Counted from the stretch's first letter, positions 10,933-21,141 are shown. The stretch: DNA of 64,000 bases from RYN-111 sp963760125 (GCA_963760125.1 CAVXBV010000017.1:1-64000), one strand, 5' to 3'. Translations and numbers: made by a program. Notes: generated by a model not told the origin, from the letters alone.

Positions 10933-12014
10933 GTGGCCGAGCCGTGCGGCCGTGAGCCCGGACGCCCCCCCGCAGACCTGTCGCCGTCCCCGAGGCTGCG
11001 CCCGGGCGAGCCGCCAGCCCGAGCGCCGGCGCCGCTCCGAGTGGACAGACCCCGCTCGACGCCGCCGGAGCGGTGCGGTTCCAGGCTGGCGTGCGCGACA
11101 TCACCGACGCCGTCAACGGCTTCATGCAGGGCAAGGCGGAGGTCGTCGACCTCGCCATGATCTGCCTGCTGGCCGAGGGCCACCTGCTGCTCGAGGACGT
11201 GCCGGGCGTCGGCAAGACCTCGCTGGCCCGCAGCCTCGCCTCGGCGCTCGGGCACGCCGTGGCAGCGCATCCAGTTCACGCCCGACCTGCTGCCCAGCGA
11301 CGTCACCGGGGTGTCGGTCTTCCACCCGACAGCGACACCTTCGTCTTCCACCCCGGCCCGATCTTCGCCAACGTCGTGCTGGCCGACGAGATCAACCGCG
11401 CCTCGCCGCGGACCCAGTCGGCGCTGCTCGAGGTGATGGAGGAGCGGCAGGTCACCGTCGACGGCAAGCCGCCACCCCGTGCCCCGGCCGTTCCTGGTGA
11501 TCGCGACGCAGAACCCCGTCGAGATGGACGGCACCTACCCGCTGCCCGAGGCGCAGCTCGACCGCTTCCTGATCAAGACGCACGGTCGGCTACCCCGACC
11601 CCGCGGCCGAGGCGCGGGTGCTCCAGGCCGCGCACACCGGCCACGGCCTCGACGACGTCCCGCAGGTCAGCAGACCGAGGAGGTCGCGCGGCTGGTCGCG
11701 CGCGGCCGGCCGGGTGCACGTGTCCGACGAGGTGTTCGGCTACATCGTCGCGCTCGTGGCGCACACCCGCTCGATGCCCAGCTGCGGCTCGGCGCCAGCC
11801 CCCGCGGTGCGCTCGGCCTGCTGCGCACCGCCCGGGTCCGCGCCGCGCTCGAGGGCCGGCACTTCGTCGTCCCCGGCGACGTGCAGGCGCTCGCCGGTCC
11901 CGGTGCTCGCCCACCGCGTGCTGCTCGCTCCGTCGTTCGAGGCGTCCGGCGGGACCACGGCCGACGCCGTGCGCGAGGCCGTGGAGGCCGTGCCCGGCGC
12001 CGCCGCTCCGGTGA
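10933..12014 (+). CDS. MoxR-family AAA ATPase
   Basis: MoxR AAA+ chaperone-like ATPase. Motifs: Walker A in EDVPGVGKTSLARSLA (near 11194-11240), Walker B in VVLADEINRASPRTQSALLE (near 11374-11433), sensor region FLVIATQNPVEMDGTYPLPE (near 11493-11550), then AQLDRFLIKT, and a C-terminal lid with SPRGALGLLRTARVRAALEG. Indels near 11038, 11262, 11480, 11585, 11670, 11780 and 11990 split it. The start at GTG 10933 gives a proline-rich lead-in and is tentative. After correction the stop (12012-12014) overlaps the DUF58 start as GTGA. MoxR-DUF58 pairs usually act in envelope protein maturation; here the pair is embedded in a polysaccharide locus. Confidence 0.8.
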
Positions 12015-13116
12015 CGCTGCGGGGGCTGGGGCTCCTGTGCGGGCGGGCGCTGGTCGCGCTCGGCGTGGCGCTCGGCTGGCCCGAGCTGACTGCCCTCGGC
12101 GCCGGCGCCGTCGCGCTGGTCGCGCCTCGTGCGTTCTCGCTGCCCACGAGCACCGTCGCGTCGCGGTGCGCGTGGAGAGCGCCTCGCGGCACGTGGTCCG
12201 CGGCGAGCAGGCCTCGGTGCGCGTCGAGGTCGTCAGCCGGCGCACGGCCCGGACGCGGCCTGGTCGTGGGACCGCTCGCCGCCCGCGGCACAGCCCGGGG
12301 TGCCCGGCGGCGCAGGCGCCGTCGGCTCTCGGTGCCGGTCGACACCTCCCGGCGGGGTGAGCACCTCATCGGTCCGTTCAGCGTCCTGCAGGGCGACCCC
12401 TGGAGCGTCGTCCGACGGGTAGTGCGGCAGCTCGGCGGGGGGACCGCTCCTCGTCCGGCCGCGCGCGTGCCCGTGGGCGGGGCCTCGCGAGGGCCAACGG
12501 GCCGGGCACAGCGAGGCATCGAGCCGGCCGGGGCGAGGACCACTTCTTCGCCCTGCGGGACTACGTGCTCGGTGACGAGCCGCGGAACGTCCACTGGCGG
12601 TCCAGCGCCCGCTCGGGCCGCCTCGTCGTCAAGCAGAAGGTGGCGGCGGCCTCCGACGGAACCCTCTACGTCCTCGACGTCGACACGACCGCCTACGGGC
12701 GCAGCGACGCCTTCTCCAGCTCCTTCGACGAGGCGCGCTTCGAGGCGGCGGTCGAGGTCGTCGCCTCGTTGTGCCGCGCGCGTCGACGGGGTCGAGCGGG
12801 TCGTGCTCGACGACGCACCGCGGACGCGACGGTGGTGACGGCGGGCGTGCGGGCCCGCCGCGGGATCCTCGACGCCCTGGCCCGGGTGGGGACCGTCGCC
12901 TCCGGTCGACACCGCTCCGGAGGACCTGTCTTCGGTCGTCCGCCGCACCCGGGCCTCGACGGTGCTGGTGACGGGCACGCCCGCGCGCGACGCTGCTCGT
13001 GTGGCCTCGGCCGCCACGCAGGTTCGGCGCTCGTGGTACGCCTGGGCGATGGAGCTGGCGCGCCCGTACCTGGTGCGCGGGTGCTCGACCTGACCGGGGC
13101 GGAGGACCTCGCGTGA
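12011..13116 (+). CDS. DUF58 domain protein
   Basis: Partner of MoxR. GTG 12011 is followed by two hydrophobic stretches (GLGLLCGRALVALGVALGW and LTALGAGAVALV) that would anchor the protein, then a beta-rich part (VAVRVESASRHVVRGEQASV, RVEVVSRR) and the diagnostic DUF58 block DEPRNVHWRSSARSGRLVVK near 12570-12630, followed by LYVLDVDTTAYG. DUF58 has a von Willebrand A-like fold. Frame breaks occur near 12110, 12270, 12340, 12450, 12530, 12780 and 12910. Stop TGA at 13114-13116 overlaps the next GTG, so the trio is one transcription and translation unit. Confidence 0.78.
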
Positions 13117-14267
13117 CGTGGGGGAGTGGGCTGACCCTGCTGGCCTGCCTGGTCGCCGGGACGGCCTACAGCGGTGCCGTCACCGGGTTCGCCCTCGTCG
13201 CCTACGTCCTGCCGTCGATGCTCGTCGTCGGACTGCTCACGTCCAGCCGCGTCCCGCACTGTGGCGCGACCTCCTCGTCGTGGCCGGTGCCTCACTGCCC
13301 CTTGCCGAGGTCGTCAACGTGGTGACCGGGTACCAGCACGGACCGGCTGCCCGCTCGACGTTCGCCGCCACGCTCTGCACGGGCACCGCGGTGGCCCTGG
13401 CCGGTCGGGGATCGCTGCTGCTCCTGGTGCCGGCGGTGGGGGTGGTCGCCGGCGCCTGCTCGCTCGGATCCGCCTACGGAGGTGGAGCTTGTTCTGACCC
13501 CTCGCCACGGTCGTGGTGACCGCGGCAGCTCGCGCTCGCGGCAATCGAGCGAGTATGCCGCCGTGCCTGGACCGCTCGCTCGTGGACTCGCGACGGCCAG
13601 CGCCGCCCTCCTCCTGCTGCCGGTCTTACTGGCTCTGGTGGGGGGCCTTGGCGTTCTCCCTGCAGGACCAGTACACTTCGACCGGACGCCCTACTACCCG
13701 TTCCCGCAGAGCGCCAAGGGTGACATCAAGCCGTTTGCTCCGCGCGCCAGCCCCACTCCCCACTCCCTCGCCGGTCGTGACGGCCAGCCCGACGCCGACG
13801 CCGACGGCGGACCCGGTGCCCAGGGACGTGGACGGCACGAGCGTGCGGACCCTGCTGAGCTGGCTGGTGCTGCCCTTCTTGCCGCTGATTCTGGTCTTGC
13901 TCGCCCGGCTGCGCAGCGTGCTCTCCTGGCGGTCACTGGGCCGCCGCCTGCGTCGTGGCACGCCGCGCGAGCGGGTCGCTGGGGAGCGTGGCTGTGGCTG
14001 GTCGCGCGTCGCCGCAGCCTGGGGCGGTCGTTCAGCGCCGGTCAGTCCCCAGACGTCCTCCTCACCCAAGGCGCGCTTGACGGGCCGTGGCGGACCCTGG
14101 CCGAGCAGGTCACCTCCGGTGTGTACGGCGACACAGCCGATCCGGAGCAGGCGGCGCTGGCCTGGCAGAACGCCGAGCAAGCCTGGGTGCTCACCCTTGC
14201 GGCGGAGCCGCGGTGGCGGCGGTGGAGGGCCGCCTTCCGCAGGCCATCCGCACCCGCGGGGTCCTGA
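13113..14267 (+). CDS. TgpA-like membrane protein lacking a visible transglutaminase core
   Basis: Third gene of the MoxR-DUF58 unit, in the position usually held by a TgpA transglutaminase. The N-terminal half has about five membrane segments (LTLLACLVAGTAYSGAVTGF, LVAYVLPSMLVVGLL, LLVVAGASLPLAEVV, SLLLLVPAVGVVAGA, ALLLLPVLLALVGGLGVL). A roughly 80-residue Pro/Ser/Thr-rich outer stretch follows (ASPTPTPTADPVP), then one more helix (LLSWLVLPFLPLILVLLARL) and a cytoplasmic tail ending AALAWQNAEQAWVLTLAAE, like the DUF4129-type tail of TgpA. No Cys-His-Asp transglutaminase motif was found. Indels near 13248, 13490, 13760 and 13980 mean a missing domain could only be real, not an artefact, if the sequence is otherwise complete. 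Confidence 0.6.
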
Positions 14268-14276
14268 GGTGGCCAC

Positions 14277-14282
14277 TACTAT
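14277..14282 (+). promoter_or_regulatory. Candidate -10 box (TACTAT) before wzm
   Basis: TACTAT sits 7 nt upstream of the ATG at 14290, with no ribosome binding site between. It is the same hexamer and nearly the same spacing as before the lipoprotein gene at 3809, and the surrounding bases (CACTACTATC) are also shared. A leaderless transcript starting at or near the ATG is the simplest reading. It would give the exporter genes their own promoter within the locus. Confidence 0.45.
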
Positions 14283-14289
14283 CAATCCG

Positions 14290-15160
14290 ATGACGACCTC
14301 GGCGCCTCTGGCACCCTCCTGGTCCCCCAGGCAGGTGGCGGCTATGCGGCACTCGACGCCTCGGTAGGGGTGAAGGCTGCTGCGGCAGGTGTCGACCTCC
14401 TGGCGGGGGTGCGGGGTTACCGCAGTGCGCGCTACCTCGCTCTCGAGACGATGAAGAACCAGTACCGCCGTACGGTGATCGGTCCCTGGTGGGTCACCCT
14501 CCAGAGCGGCCTGTATGTCATCGGCCTGGCGCTCATCTTCGGGCAGCTGCTGAATGCGCCGACCAGGAGCTTCCTGCCCTACGTGACGACGGGGTACATC
14601 TTCTTCTTGCTCCTCCTCGGAATCGTGCGTGCGGCGTCGACGGTCTTCGTCAACGGCAGCGGCGTCATCCGGAGCACCCGGCAGCCGCTGACGGGGCTGG
14701 TGCTGCGCGATGTCACCGTCGAGTTCCTGCAGTTCGGCCACAACGCGGTCATCCTGCTGATCCTGTTCCCCTTCGGTCTCCTGGACCTGTCGTGGCAGCT
14801 CACCCTGGTCCCGTTGGTCCTGATGGTGACTGCGGTGAACGCCGTGGCCCTCGCGCTCTGGCTCGGTCCGCTCGTCGCGCGGTACCGGGATGTCCAGCCG
14901 GCGGTGATGAGCGTTCTGCAGGTGGCGATCTTCTTCTCCCGGTCTTTTACCGCAGCCGCGGTCTGACGGGTGCCGCGGCGCTGCTCATCCAGCTCAACCC
15001 GCTGGCGTACTTCCTCGACACCTTCCGCCCGCTGTTCCTGTCCGACCTGCCCCGCCTTTCCGACGTGGTCGTGCTGGCCGCGATCACGGTCGCCAATGTG
15101 GTCGTCGGTGCTGTGGTATTCAGCGCCACACGTTCCCGCATCCCGTACTGGGTCGCCTGA
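14290..15160 (+). CDS. wzm: Polysaccharide ABC exporter, permease
   Basis: Wzm-type permease (ABC-2 family) for export of a lipid-linked polysaccharide. After the N-terminal MTTSAPLAPSW and an indel near 14340, the text RSARYLALETMKNQYRRTVI then GPWWVTLQ (near 14420-14500) is the classic amphipathic entry of this family. Five to six membrane spans follow, for example LYVIGLALIFGQLL, GYIFFLLLLGIVRA, AVILLILFPFGLL and LVPLVLMVTAVNAVALALWL, then GPLVARYRDVQPAVMSVLQ. A frame break near 14940 leads to the last part, LIQLNPLAYFLDTFRPLFL and VVVLAAITVANVVVGAVVF. Stop 15158-15160 shares its last base with the wzt ATG (TGATG). Confidence 0.85.
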
Positions 15161-15913
15161 TGGCCTCCATCATCCTGAGGGACACGAGCCTCGCCTTACT
15201 CGGTGATGAGCTCGCGGGACTACAACCTCAAGCGCAGCTTCGTGAACGCTGTGCGGTTCGATCGGCAGCCTCCTCGGCGGATCAACGCCCTGCGAGGCGT
15301 CTCGTTGGAGATCGAAGAGGGCTCCCGCGTCGGGCTCGTCGGGCCGAACGGGGCCGGCAAGAGCACCATGCTCACGTTGATGGCGGGGATCCTCGCGCCC
15401 ACCTCGGGTGCCGTGACCGTCAGGGGGCGCGTGCTGGCTCTGCTCGGCGGCGCCGGCGCGGGCCTCGAGATGGAAGCGTCGGGTCTCGACAACATCGTCA
15501 ACCTGGGCGTACAGCTCGGTGAGGCGCCCGCCGCGATGCGGGCTCGGCTGGAGGAGGTCACGGAGTTCTCCGGTCTCGGCGAGCGCATCGGTGACCCCGT
15601 CTACACCTACTCCACCGGGATGCAGGCTCGACTGCGCTTCTCGACGCTGACCTCGCTCAGCCCCGACATCCTCTTGCTCGACGAGGGCCTCACGACGGCG
15701 GACGCGGCCTTCGCGCACAAGGCCCAGGAGCGGCTGGAGCGGTTCATCGGCGGGCGTCGGGATCGTCATCCTCGCCTCGCACGGTGAAGGGATGCTGCGC
15801 GACTACTGCCGGGACGGAATCTGGCTCGACAGTGGCAGCGTTGGTCGGACGGGGCCCACGATGGGGTGCTCGAGGCGTATGGCGCCTCCAGCCTGCCGCC
15901 TGTCAGCGCCTGA
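15160..15913 (+). CDS. wzt: Polysaccharide ABC exporter, ATPase
   Basis: ATP-binding partner of wzm, starting at ATG 15160 in a TGATG overlap. Walker A is GPNGAGKST (15343-15369), the signature region reads YSTGMQARLRF (near 15607-15640) with STGMQ in place of the usual LSGGQ as in other Wzt-type proteins, and Walker B is ILLLDEGLTTADAAF (15671-15715), followed after a frame break near 15752 by VILASHGEGMLRDYCRDG, containing the H-loop. A further break near 15855 leads to GVLEAYGASSLPPVSA and TGA 15911-15913. No carbohydrate-binding C-terminal domain is present; at about 250 residues it is the short form of Wzt. Confidence 0.85.
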
Positions 15914-15914
15914 G

Positions 15915-18241
15915 ATGAAAGGTCCTGCCTTGCCCAGACGACGAGGGTTGTGGCGGCGTGGCCCGGCGGGGTACCGCCGGGTGCTCGAGAAGCAGGGCTT
16001 CGACGCGGCAGCCCTCGCCACCCTCGAGGTCGAGTTCGACGAGGCTTTCTACCTGCAGGCCAACCCCGACATCCGTGAGGGCGGGCACGCCGCCGCTTGA
16101 GCACTTCGTGATTCACGGAGCACTGAGGGCCGTCGGCCCACCGACTGGTTCGACCCAGCGGCCTACCTTGCGGCGCATGCGGATGTCGCCGCCGCGGGCG
16201 TCAACCCCTTCGTGCACTACCTCGCGTTGGGACGGGACGAGGGTCGCTCGCTCACCCCGCTCCTGGTGAGCGACGCCCACGCCTCCGCTCCGCCCGCCGC
16301 CCCCCCCGCAGCTGCAGAGGCGCAGCCGGCCCGCCCGCCGGTTCGCGAACAGCCACCTGCCCCGCTCCCGGTTCCTTGGATGATCTAGCGTCGGGGACTG
16401 GACCCGGTCCTCGCGGCACGGGGCGTGGCCGTCCCGACGAGCAGTGCGCCGTACCTATCGATCATCGTGCCCGTCTACGGACGGGGAGACCTCGTCGTCG
16501 AGCTGCTGGCCTCGGTGGAGCGCTGCCTCGACCGCCCAGAGCTGGAAGTGATCCTGTCGGACGACGGGAGCGATCAGGAGACGCTCGACGTACTACGCAC
16601 CTTCACCGGGGCCGTGGTCGTGGAGAGCGAGGTCAACACCGGCTTCGCCGCGACCTGCAACCGGGGGGCGGCTGTCGCCCGCGGCCAGATGCTGCTGTTC
16701 CTGAACTCCGACGCCCGGGTCGCGGCCGACTTCTTCACCGAGCTTGCTGCCGCGCGCGACGCGCACCCCGCGGCGGGTGTTGTGGGGGCGCGGATCCTCT
16801 ACCCGAACGGGGTGGTGCAGGAGGCGGGCGGAGCCATCGGCTGGGGAGGCGTCGGGCAGATGCTCTCCTACGGGAAGGATCCGCGTTCTCGAGCGGTTTC
16901 CGGACTCGTGTCGTCGACTACGTCTCGGGTGCTGCGCTCTCGTTCAGCCGCGTCGACTTCGTCACCGTCGGTGGCTTCCAGGAGTCCTACGGTCGCGGCT
17001 ACTTCGAGGACGTCGATCTGTGCTTGGAGGTTTCGCACCGGCTGGGGAAGCCGACCGTGCTGGCCGGAACCGCCGATGTGATGCATCACCTGAGCGCGTC
17101 GATGCCTCTGGTCCAGTCCGAGAAACTGCAGCAAAGCGAGGGCAATCGCGCACTATTTGTCGAGCGCTGGGCGACTGAGCTTGCCGTCGACCCGTTCACC
17201 ACCATCGCCTTCTACCTCCCGCAGTTCCACCGGACGACGGAGAACGACGCGTGGTGGGGCGAGGGCTTCACAGAGTGGACCAACGTCGCGAGGGCCCGGC
17301 CGGCGTTTCAGGGGCACAGCCAGCCGCGCGTCCCCACATTGCTGGGCCACTACAACCTCAACGATGTCGCGGTCCTGCACGAGCAAGCAGAACTCGCCCG
17401 GCGGTTCGGCGTCGATGCTTTCTGCTTCTACTACTACTCACTCAACAGCCACAACCCCTTGGGCTCTCCCCTGCAGATGCTTCTGGACCATCCCGAGGTT
17501 GATCTCACCTACTGCCTGTCGTGGGCCAACGAGCCGTGGTCACGCAACTGGGATGGTGGCGACCGGGAACTTCTGCTGGACCAGCCGATGTCTGACGACG
17601 AGGTGCTCCTGGCCGCGCAGGGGCTGTTGCCCCATCTGCACGACCCCCGATACCTCCGCGTCAACGGCGCGCACGGTCGTGCTCGTCTACCGCCCGCAGA
17701 TCGCGCCCAATCCGCGCCGGCTGGCCGACTTTGTTCCGCAACCGACTCGCGGCAGGCGGCATCGAGCGGGTGCACTTGGTGGCGACCGAGTCGTTTGAGC
17801 TGGCGCGGACGCCGTTCGACGTGCGTGACTGGGGGTTCGACGCGAGCGCTGAGTTCCCGCCGCACGAGGTCGGCGTGCCGGTTGCTCCTCCGGGCGCGCC
17901 GATCGACGGGTGCGCACCGATCACCTATGACTACGACCGCATGGCCGCGCTGTGCCTCGATCGGCCGGCTCAGGGTTGGCCGCGTTACCGCGCAGTGGCA
18001 CCCCGGTGGGACAACACGCCCCGGCAGGCGGTACGGCCGAGCGTCTTTACCGGTGCGACGCCGGAAAGGTTCGCGAACTGGGCCGAAGCCGCCCTTCGGG
18101 AGGACCGGGATCGAGCACGGTCCCGGTGAGCGGCTGCTGTTCGTCAACGCCTGGAACGAGTGGGGCGAGGGCGCCATGCTGGAGCCCGAGCTCGAGCACG
18201 GGACCGCTTTCCTTGAGGCTCTGCAGTACGCGCGACACTAG
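15915..18241 (+). CDS. GT2 - WbsX (GH99-like) fusion protein
   Basis: Large bifunctional glycan protein (about 775 residues corrected) starting at ATG 15915. The N-terminus holds two copies of a short module seen in actinobacterial glycosyltransferases: FDEAFYLQANPDIREGG and WFDPAAYLAAHADVAAAGVN then FVHYLALGRDEGR. After an Ala/Pro linker comes a GT2 domain (LSIIVPVYGRGDLVVELLAS near 16455, LSDDGSDQETLDVLR, LLFLNSDARVAADFF with the DxD, SFSRVDFVTVGGFQESYGRG, YFEDVDLCLEV). The C-terminus is WbsX: IAFYLPQFHRTTENDAWWGE near 17206, CLSWANEPWSRNWDGGDREL, RWDNTPRQAV, LFVNAWNEWGEGAMLEPELE. Breaks occur near 16095, 16135, 16400, 16885, 17670, 17735 and 18110. The fusion suggests coupled transfer and trimming or linkage. 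Confidence 0.8.
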
Positions 18242-18251
18242 CGAGCACCTC

Positions 18252-19390
18252 GTGACGACGAGGTCGGCGGTGCACCCGATGGTGCGGCTGATCGGGCATC
18301 CGTCCGCGCCCTCGGGCATGGGCGAGCACGCGCGGTCCGTCGCGTTGTCTCTCGCAGCTGCCGGTGTGGCGGTCGAGCTCGTGGACGTGTACGCCCACTG
18401 GCCGATGCCGCACGAGTTCGCCCGCGTGTTCAGTGAGGAGCTCGCGCGCTTCGACACCGGTACGAAGGCCGCGCCCAGCGTCGACATCGATGCCGTGAAC
18501 GCCGACGAGGTCCACGACGTTCAGGCTGCGGTCGCCGGACGGTTCCGCGAGGCGCCGGTACGGATCGCCTTTCCCCACTGGGAACTCCCGCGGTTCCCCG
18601 AGCACTGGGTCGAGGCGCTCTCAGCGTTCGACACCGTTTGGGCAGCGTCCGCGTTCACCCATCGGGCCCTCGTGGACTCCGGCGTGACTGATGCCGAGCA
18701 CGTGGGGCTGGCTTGCCGTCCGCCCCGCCCGGCGTTCGTCACCCGCCGCTCCCCTTGGCCTGCCCGAGTCGCGTCCGCTCGTCCTCAGCACGCTGCATCT
18801 GTCCTCCTTCCACACCCGTAAGAACCCTCGTGCGGCGTTGACGCCGTACGCCGGGCCGCCGAGCGCTCGACCCATCGTCCAGTCCTGGTCCTGAACGTGA
18901 CAGGTGTCGATCACCGGCCGGAGGCTTGGGCGGAGCTCCGGGCATTGCTCGGCGGGGAGGACGACGGCTTCCCGCCTGCTGGACCGGGGTCTGTCGCACG
19001 AGCAGTTCCTCGGCCTCGTGCTCGCGTGTGACGTCTTCTTGTCCCTGCACCGCAGCGAGGGCTTCGGGCTCGCGGTCGCGGAGGCGATGCTGCTCGGTCG
19101 ACCGTGCGTGGTCACCGATCACGGTGGTACCAAGGACTTCTGCACGCCGTCGAATTCCATGCTCGTGCCCTGTCGCCTCGTCCCGGTCGGGCCGGGTGAG
19201 TACCCCCGTGGGAGGACCAGAAGTGGGCCGACCCGGATGTCCCGCGGCGGCAGACGCCGTCACCGCGCTGTTGTCCGACCCGACCGCCACCCGCCGCCTG
19301 GCGCTGTCTGCCCGGGGCGACGCGATGCGCCGGTTGTCCCCGCTCGCGGTGGGCCTGAGCTACCGGGCGTTCCTCGACAAGCACCTATGA
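18252..19390 (+). CDS. Family 4 glycosyltransferase
   Basis: GT-B fold retaining glycosyltransferase. From GTG 18252 the N-terminal domain opens with PMVRLIGHPSAPSGMGEHAR near 18279-18338, then SVALSLAAAGVAVELVDVYA and AFPHWELPRFPEHWVEALS; ASAFTHRALVDSGV marks the end of that domain. After several indels between 18710 and 18970 the GT4 donor site is seen: LACDVFLSLHRSEGFGLAVA near 19021-19080, then EAMLLGRPCVVTDHGGTKDF, with the E-x7-E pair (E of SEGFGLAVAE). An additional break near 19210 precedes the last helix SARGDAMRRLSPLAVGLSYR. It converges with the minus-strand gene, whose stop begins 2 nt away. Confidence 0.8.
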
Positions 19391-19391
19391 G

Positions 19392-21108
19392 TCAGGCACC
19401 CACGTCGACGTAGGTGCGACGACGTTCCGTACGACCTCGAGTGTGGAAGTGCGCGCGGGCGTCCCACGTGGGGTCCTCTGCTGCCGTGCGGAGGTCTGGG
19501 TTCGCCTCGAGGTAGCCCTCGATCGTGCAGTTCCCCTCGGTCGCCAGCACCTTGCGCCGCCGGCTCGTGTCTTCGCAAGGTCGGGGACGTGACACGGGCA
19601 GCGACTGTCCGGGTAGCGGCCAGGCGCGGGTCACGGCCTGCCAGTCGTCCTGCTCCTCCCATCGGGCGGGCTCGGCGATCAGGTTCGGGTTGTAGTACGG
19701 ATCCGTCTGCCAACCGGCTCCCCCAACGGGCGCGTAACCAGTCAGTTCTGGTGTGGAACGCGGAGGGGGAGGGTGCCTCGCGGACTGCAGCTTCGACGTG
19801 CGGCGTCCATAGAAGCCGGCGGCCCAGGCTTCCCAGTCGCAGGGTCAGGTCGATCGCGGCGGCCGTCCACGGGGCCGTCGCGTCGAACCCTCCGACGTCC
19901 AGGAAGTCGGCGCGCCCGACCATCAGGAGCGATCCGGACAGTGCGCTGGTCTCGCGGGCGACGTTGAGGTGATGGCCCTGCGTGGCGCGCCCTCGGGGCA
20001 CGTGGGCGAACGCTGGTTGCGCCCCGCCGACCGTCACGATCCCGGCATCGAGGATCGTGTCGTCGGGAAGGTAGACCAGGCCACCTGCGGCACTGACGGT
20101 GGGGTCCAGCACGAGAGCGAGCAGCTCCTCGATCCAGGCCTCGGTCATGATCTCGCTGACGTCGTCGAGCAGCACGACGTACTCGACCGTGGCCGCCGAC
20201 ACGGCACGCGTCACGTCGAGTGAAAGCCGGTCGGGGTCCGTACGGTCGAGGATGACGAGTTCAACGTTGGAATAGTCGGTCCTTGCGACGCTCCTCGCTC
20301 GTGTCGCCTCGGCGCTGCTCACGATCACCACGGTGACCCTCGGCATCCGGTCCAGCTGCCGGCGCACCCGGACGAAGCCGACCCCGTCGGACTCGGCGGT
20401 GCAGTTGAGCCCCACTCGTCGGCAGTGGTCTTGAACGGCGCGACGGGCGGCGCCGAACGCCTCGGGCTTCTGGTCCACGACGGCGGCCGTCGACCCGGGA
20501 TGGGACCGCCAGTGATACAGCACCTCCGGGACGTGGTGCACCGTGCGGGCGACCTCGCTGACGCGGAGCACGAGGTCGTAGTCCTGGCTGCTGTCGAAGG
20601 CGGACCGGAAGCCGCCGACCGAACGGGCCAGTGAAGTGCGCAGGACGCTCAGGTGCAGCGTGTACATGTGTTGGCGGAAACGCTCAGGACTCCAGTCCGG
20701 TTTGAAGAAAGGGTCGACGTAGCTGCCGTCCGGGCCCAGCTTGTCCTCGTCGGTGTAGAGGTAGTCGATGCTGGGATCGGCGTGCAATGCCGCCGCTACC
20801 CGCTCCAGCGCGACCGGGGACAAGGTGTCATCGTGGTCGAGCAGTGCGACGAACTCGCCGCGCGCGACGTCGAGGCCGAGCTGCGACGCGCCCGCGATCC
20901 CTCGGTTGGAGGGGGCCGACACCACCCTCAAGCGTGCGTCGTGCCGGCAGCGATCCTTGAGCTCCTCGCGGAAACCCGGCAGGTTCCCGTCGTCGACGAG
21001 AACCAGTTCCCAATCGGACCACGTCTGGGACTCGACCGACGCTATGCACGCCTCGAGGAACGCCGCATGGGTGCGGTACACGGGCGTCACCACGCTAAAG
21101 CGAGGCAT
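19392..21108 (-). CDS. Family 2 glycosyltransferase with C-terminal ANPD module
   Basis: Opposite-strand GT2 protein of about 570 residues. The start at 21108 gives MPRFSVVTPVYRTHAAFLEA. Catalytic features: LVLVDDGNLPGF, GEFVALLDHDDTLSPVALER (DxD site), YLYTDEDKLGPDGSYVDPFF and HHVPEVLYHWRSHPGST, all typical of O-antigen GT2 enzymes of the TDEDK type. A second half-domain (VTVVIVSSAEATRARSVART, YVVLLDDVSEIMTEAWIEEL) looks like a second GT2-like unit with weak motifs. The C-terminus changes frame near 19640-19700 and ends IEGYLEANPDLRTAAEDPTW, the same ANPD module found at the N-terminus of the fusion at 15915. Convergent with the GT4 gene. Confidence 0.8.
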
Positions 21109-21121
21109 GCGAAGAGTCAGG

Positions 21122-21141
21122 CCCTCTCATCAAAGAGAGGG
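21122..21141 (-). promoter_or_regulatory. Hairpin covering the Shine-Dalgarno region of the GT2 gene
   Basis: CCCTCTC and GAGAGGG form a perfect 7-bp stem with a 6-base loop. On the minus strand the right arm supplies GAGAGGG, the only purine-rich Shine-Dalgarno candidate, 13 nt upstream of the ATG at 21108. The hairpin could hide the ribosome site of that gene, or simply terminate transcription from the GGDEF gene behind it; there is no T tract. Confidence 0.35.

Noticed and set aside
1..19390. The frame-broken polysaccharide genes considered as real pseudogenes
   Set aside because: Active-site and family motifs are conserved on both sides of each break in every gene, including MoxR; decay would not spare motifs so uniformly. 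Kept as CDS with the caveat stated.
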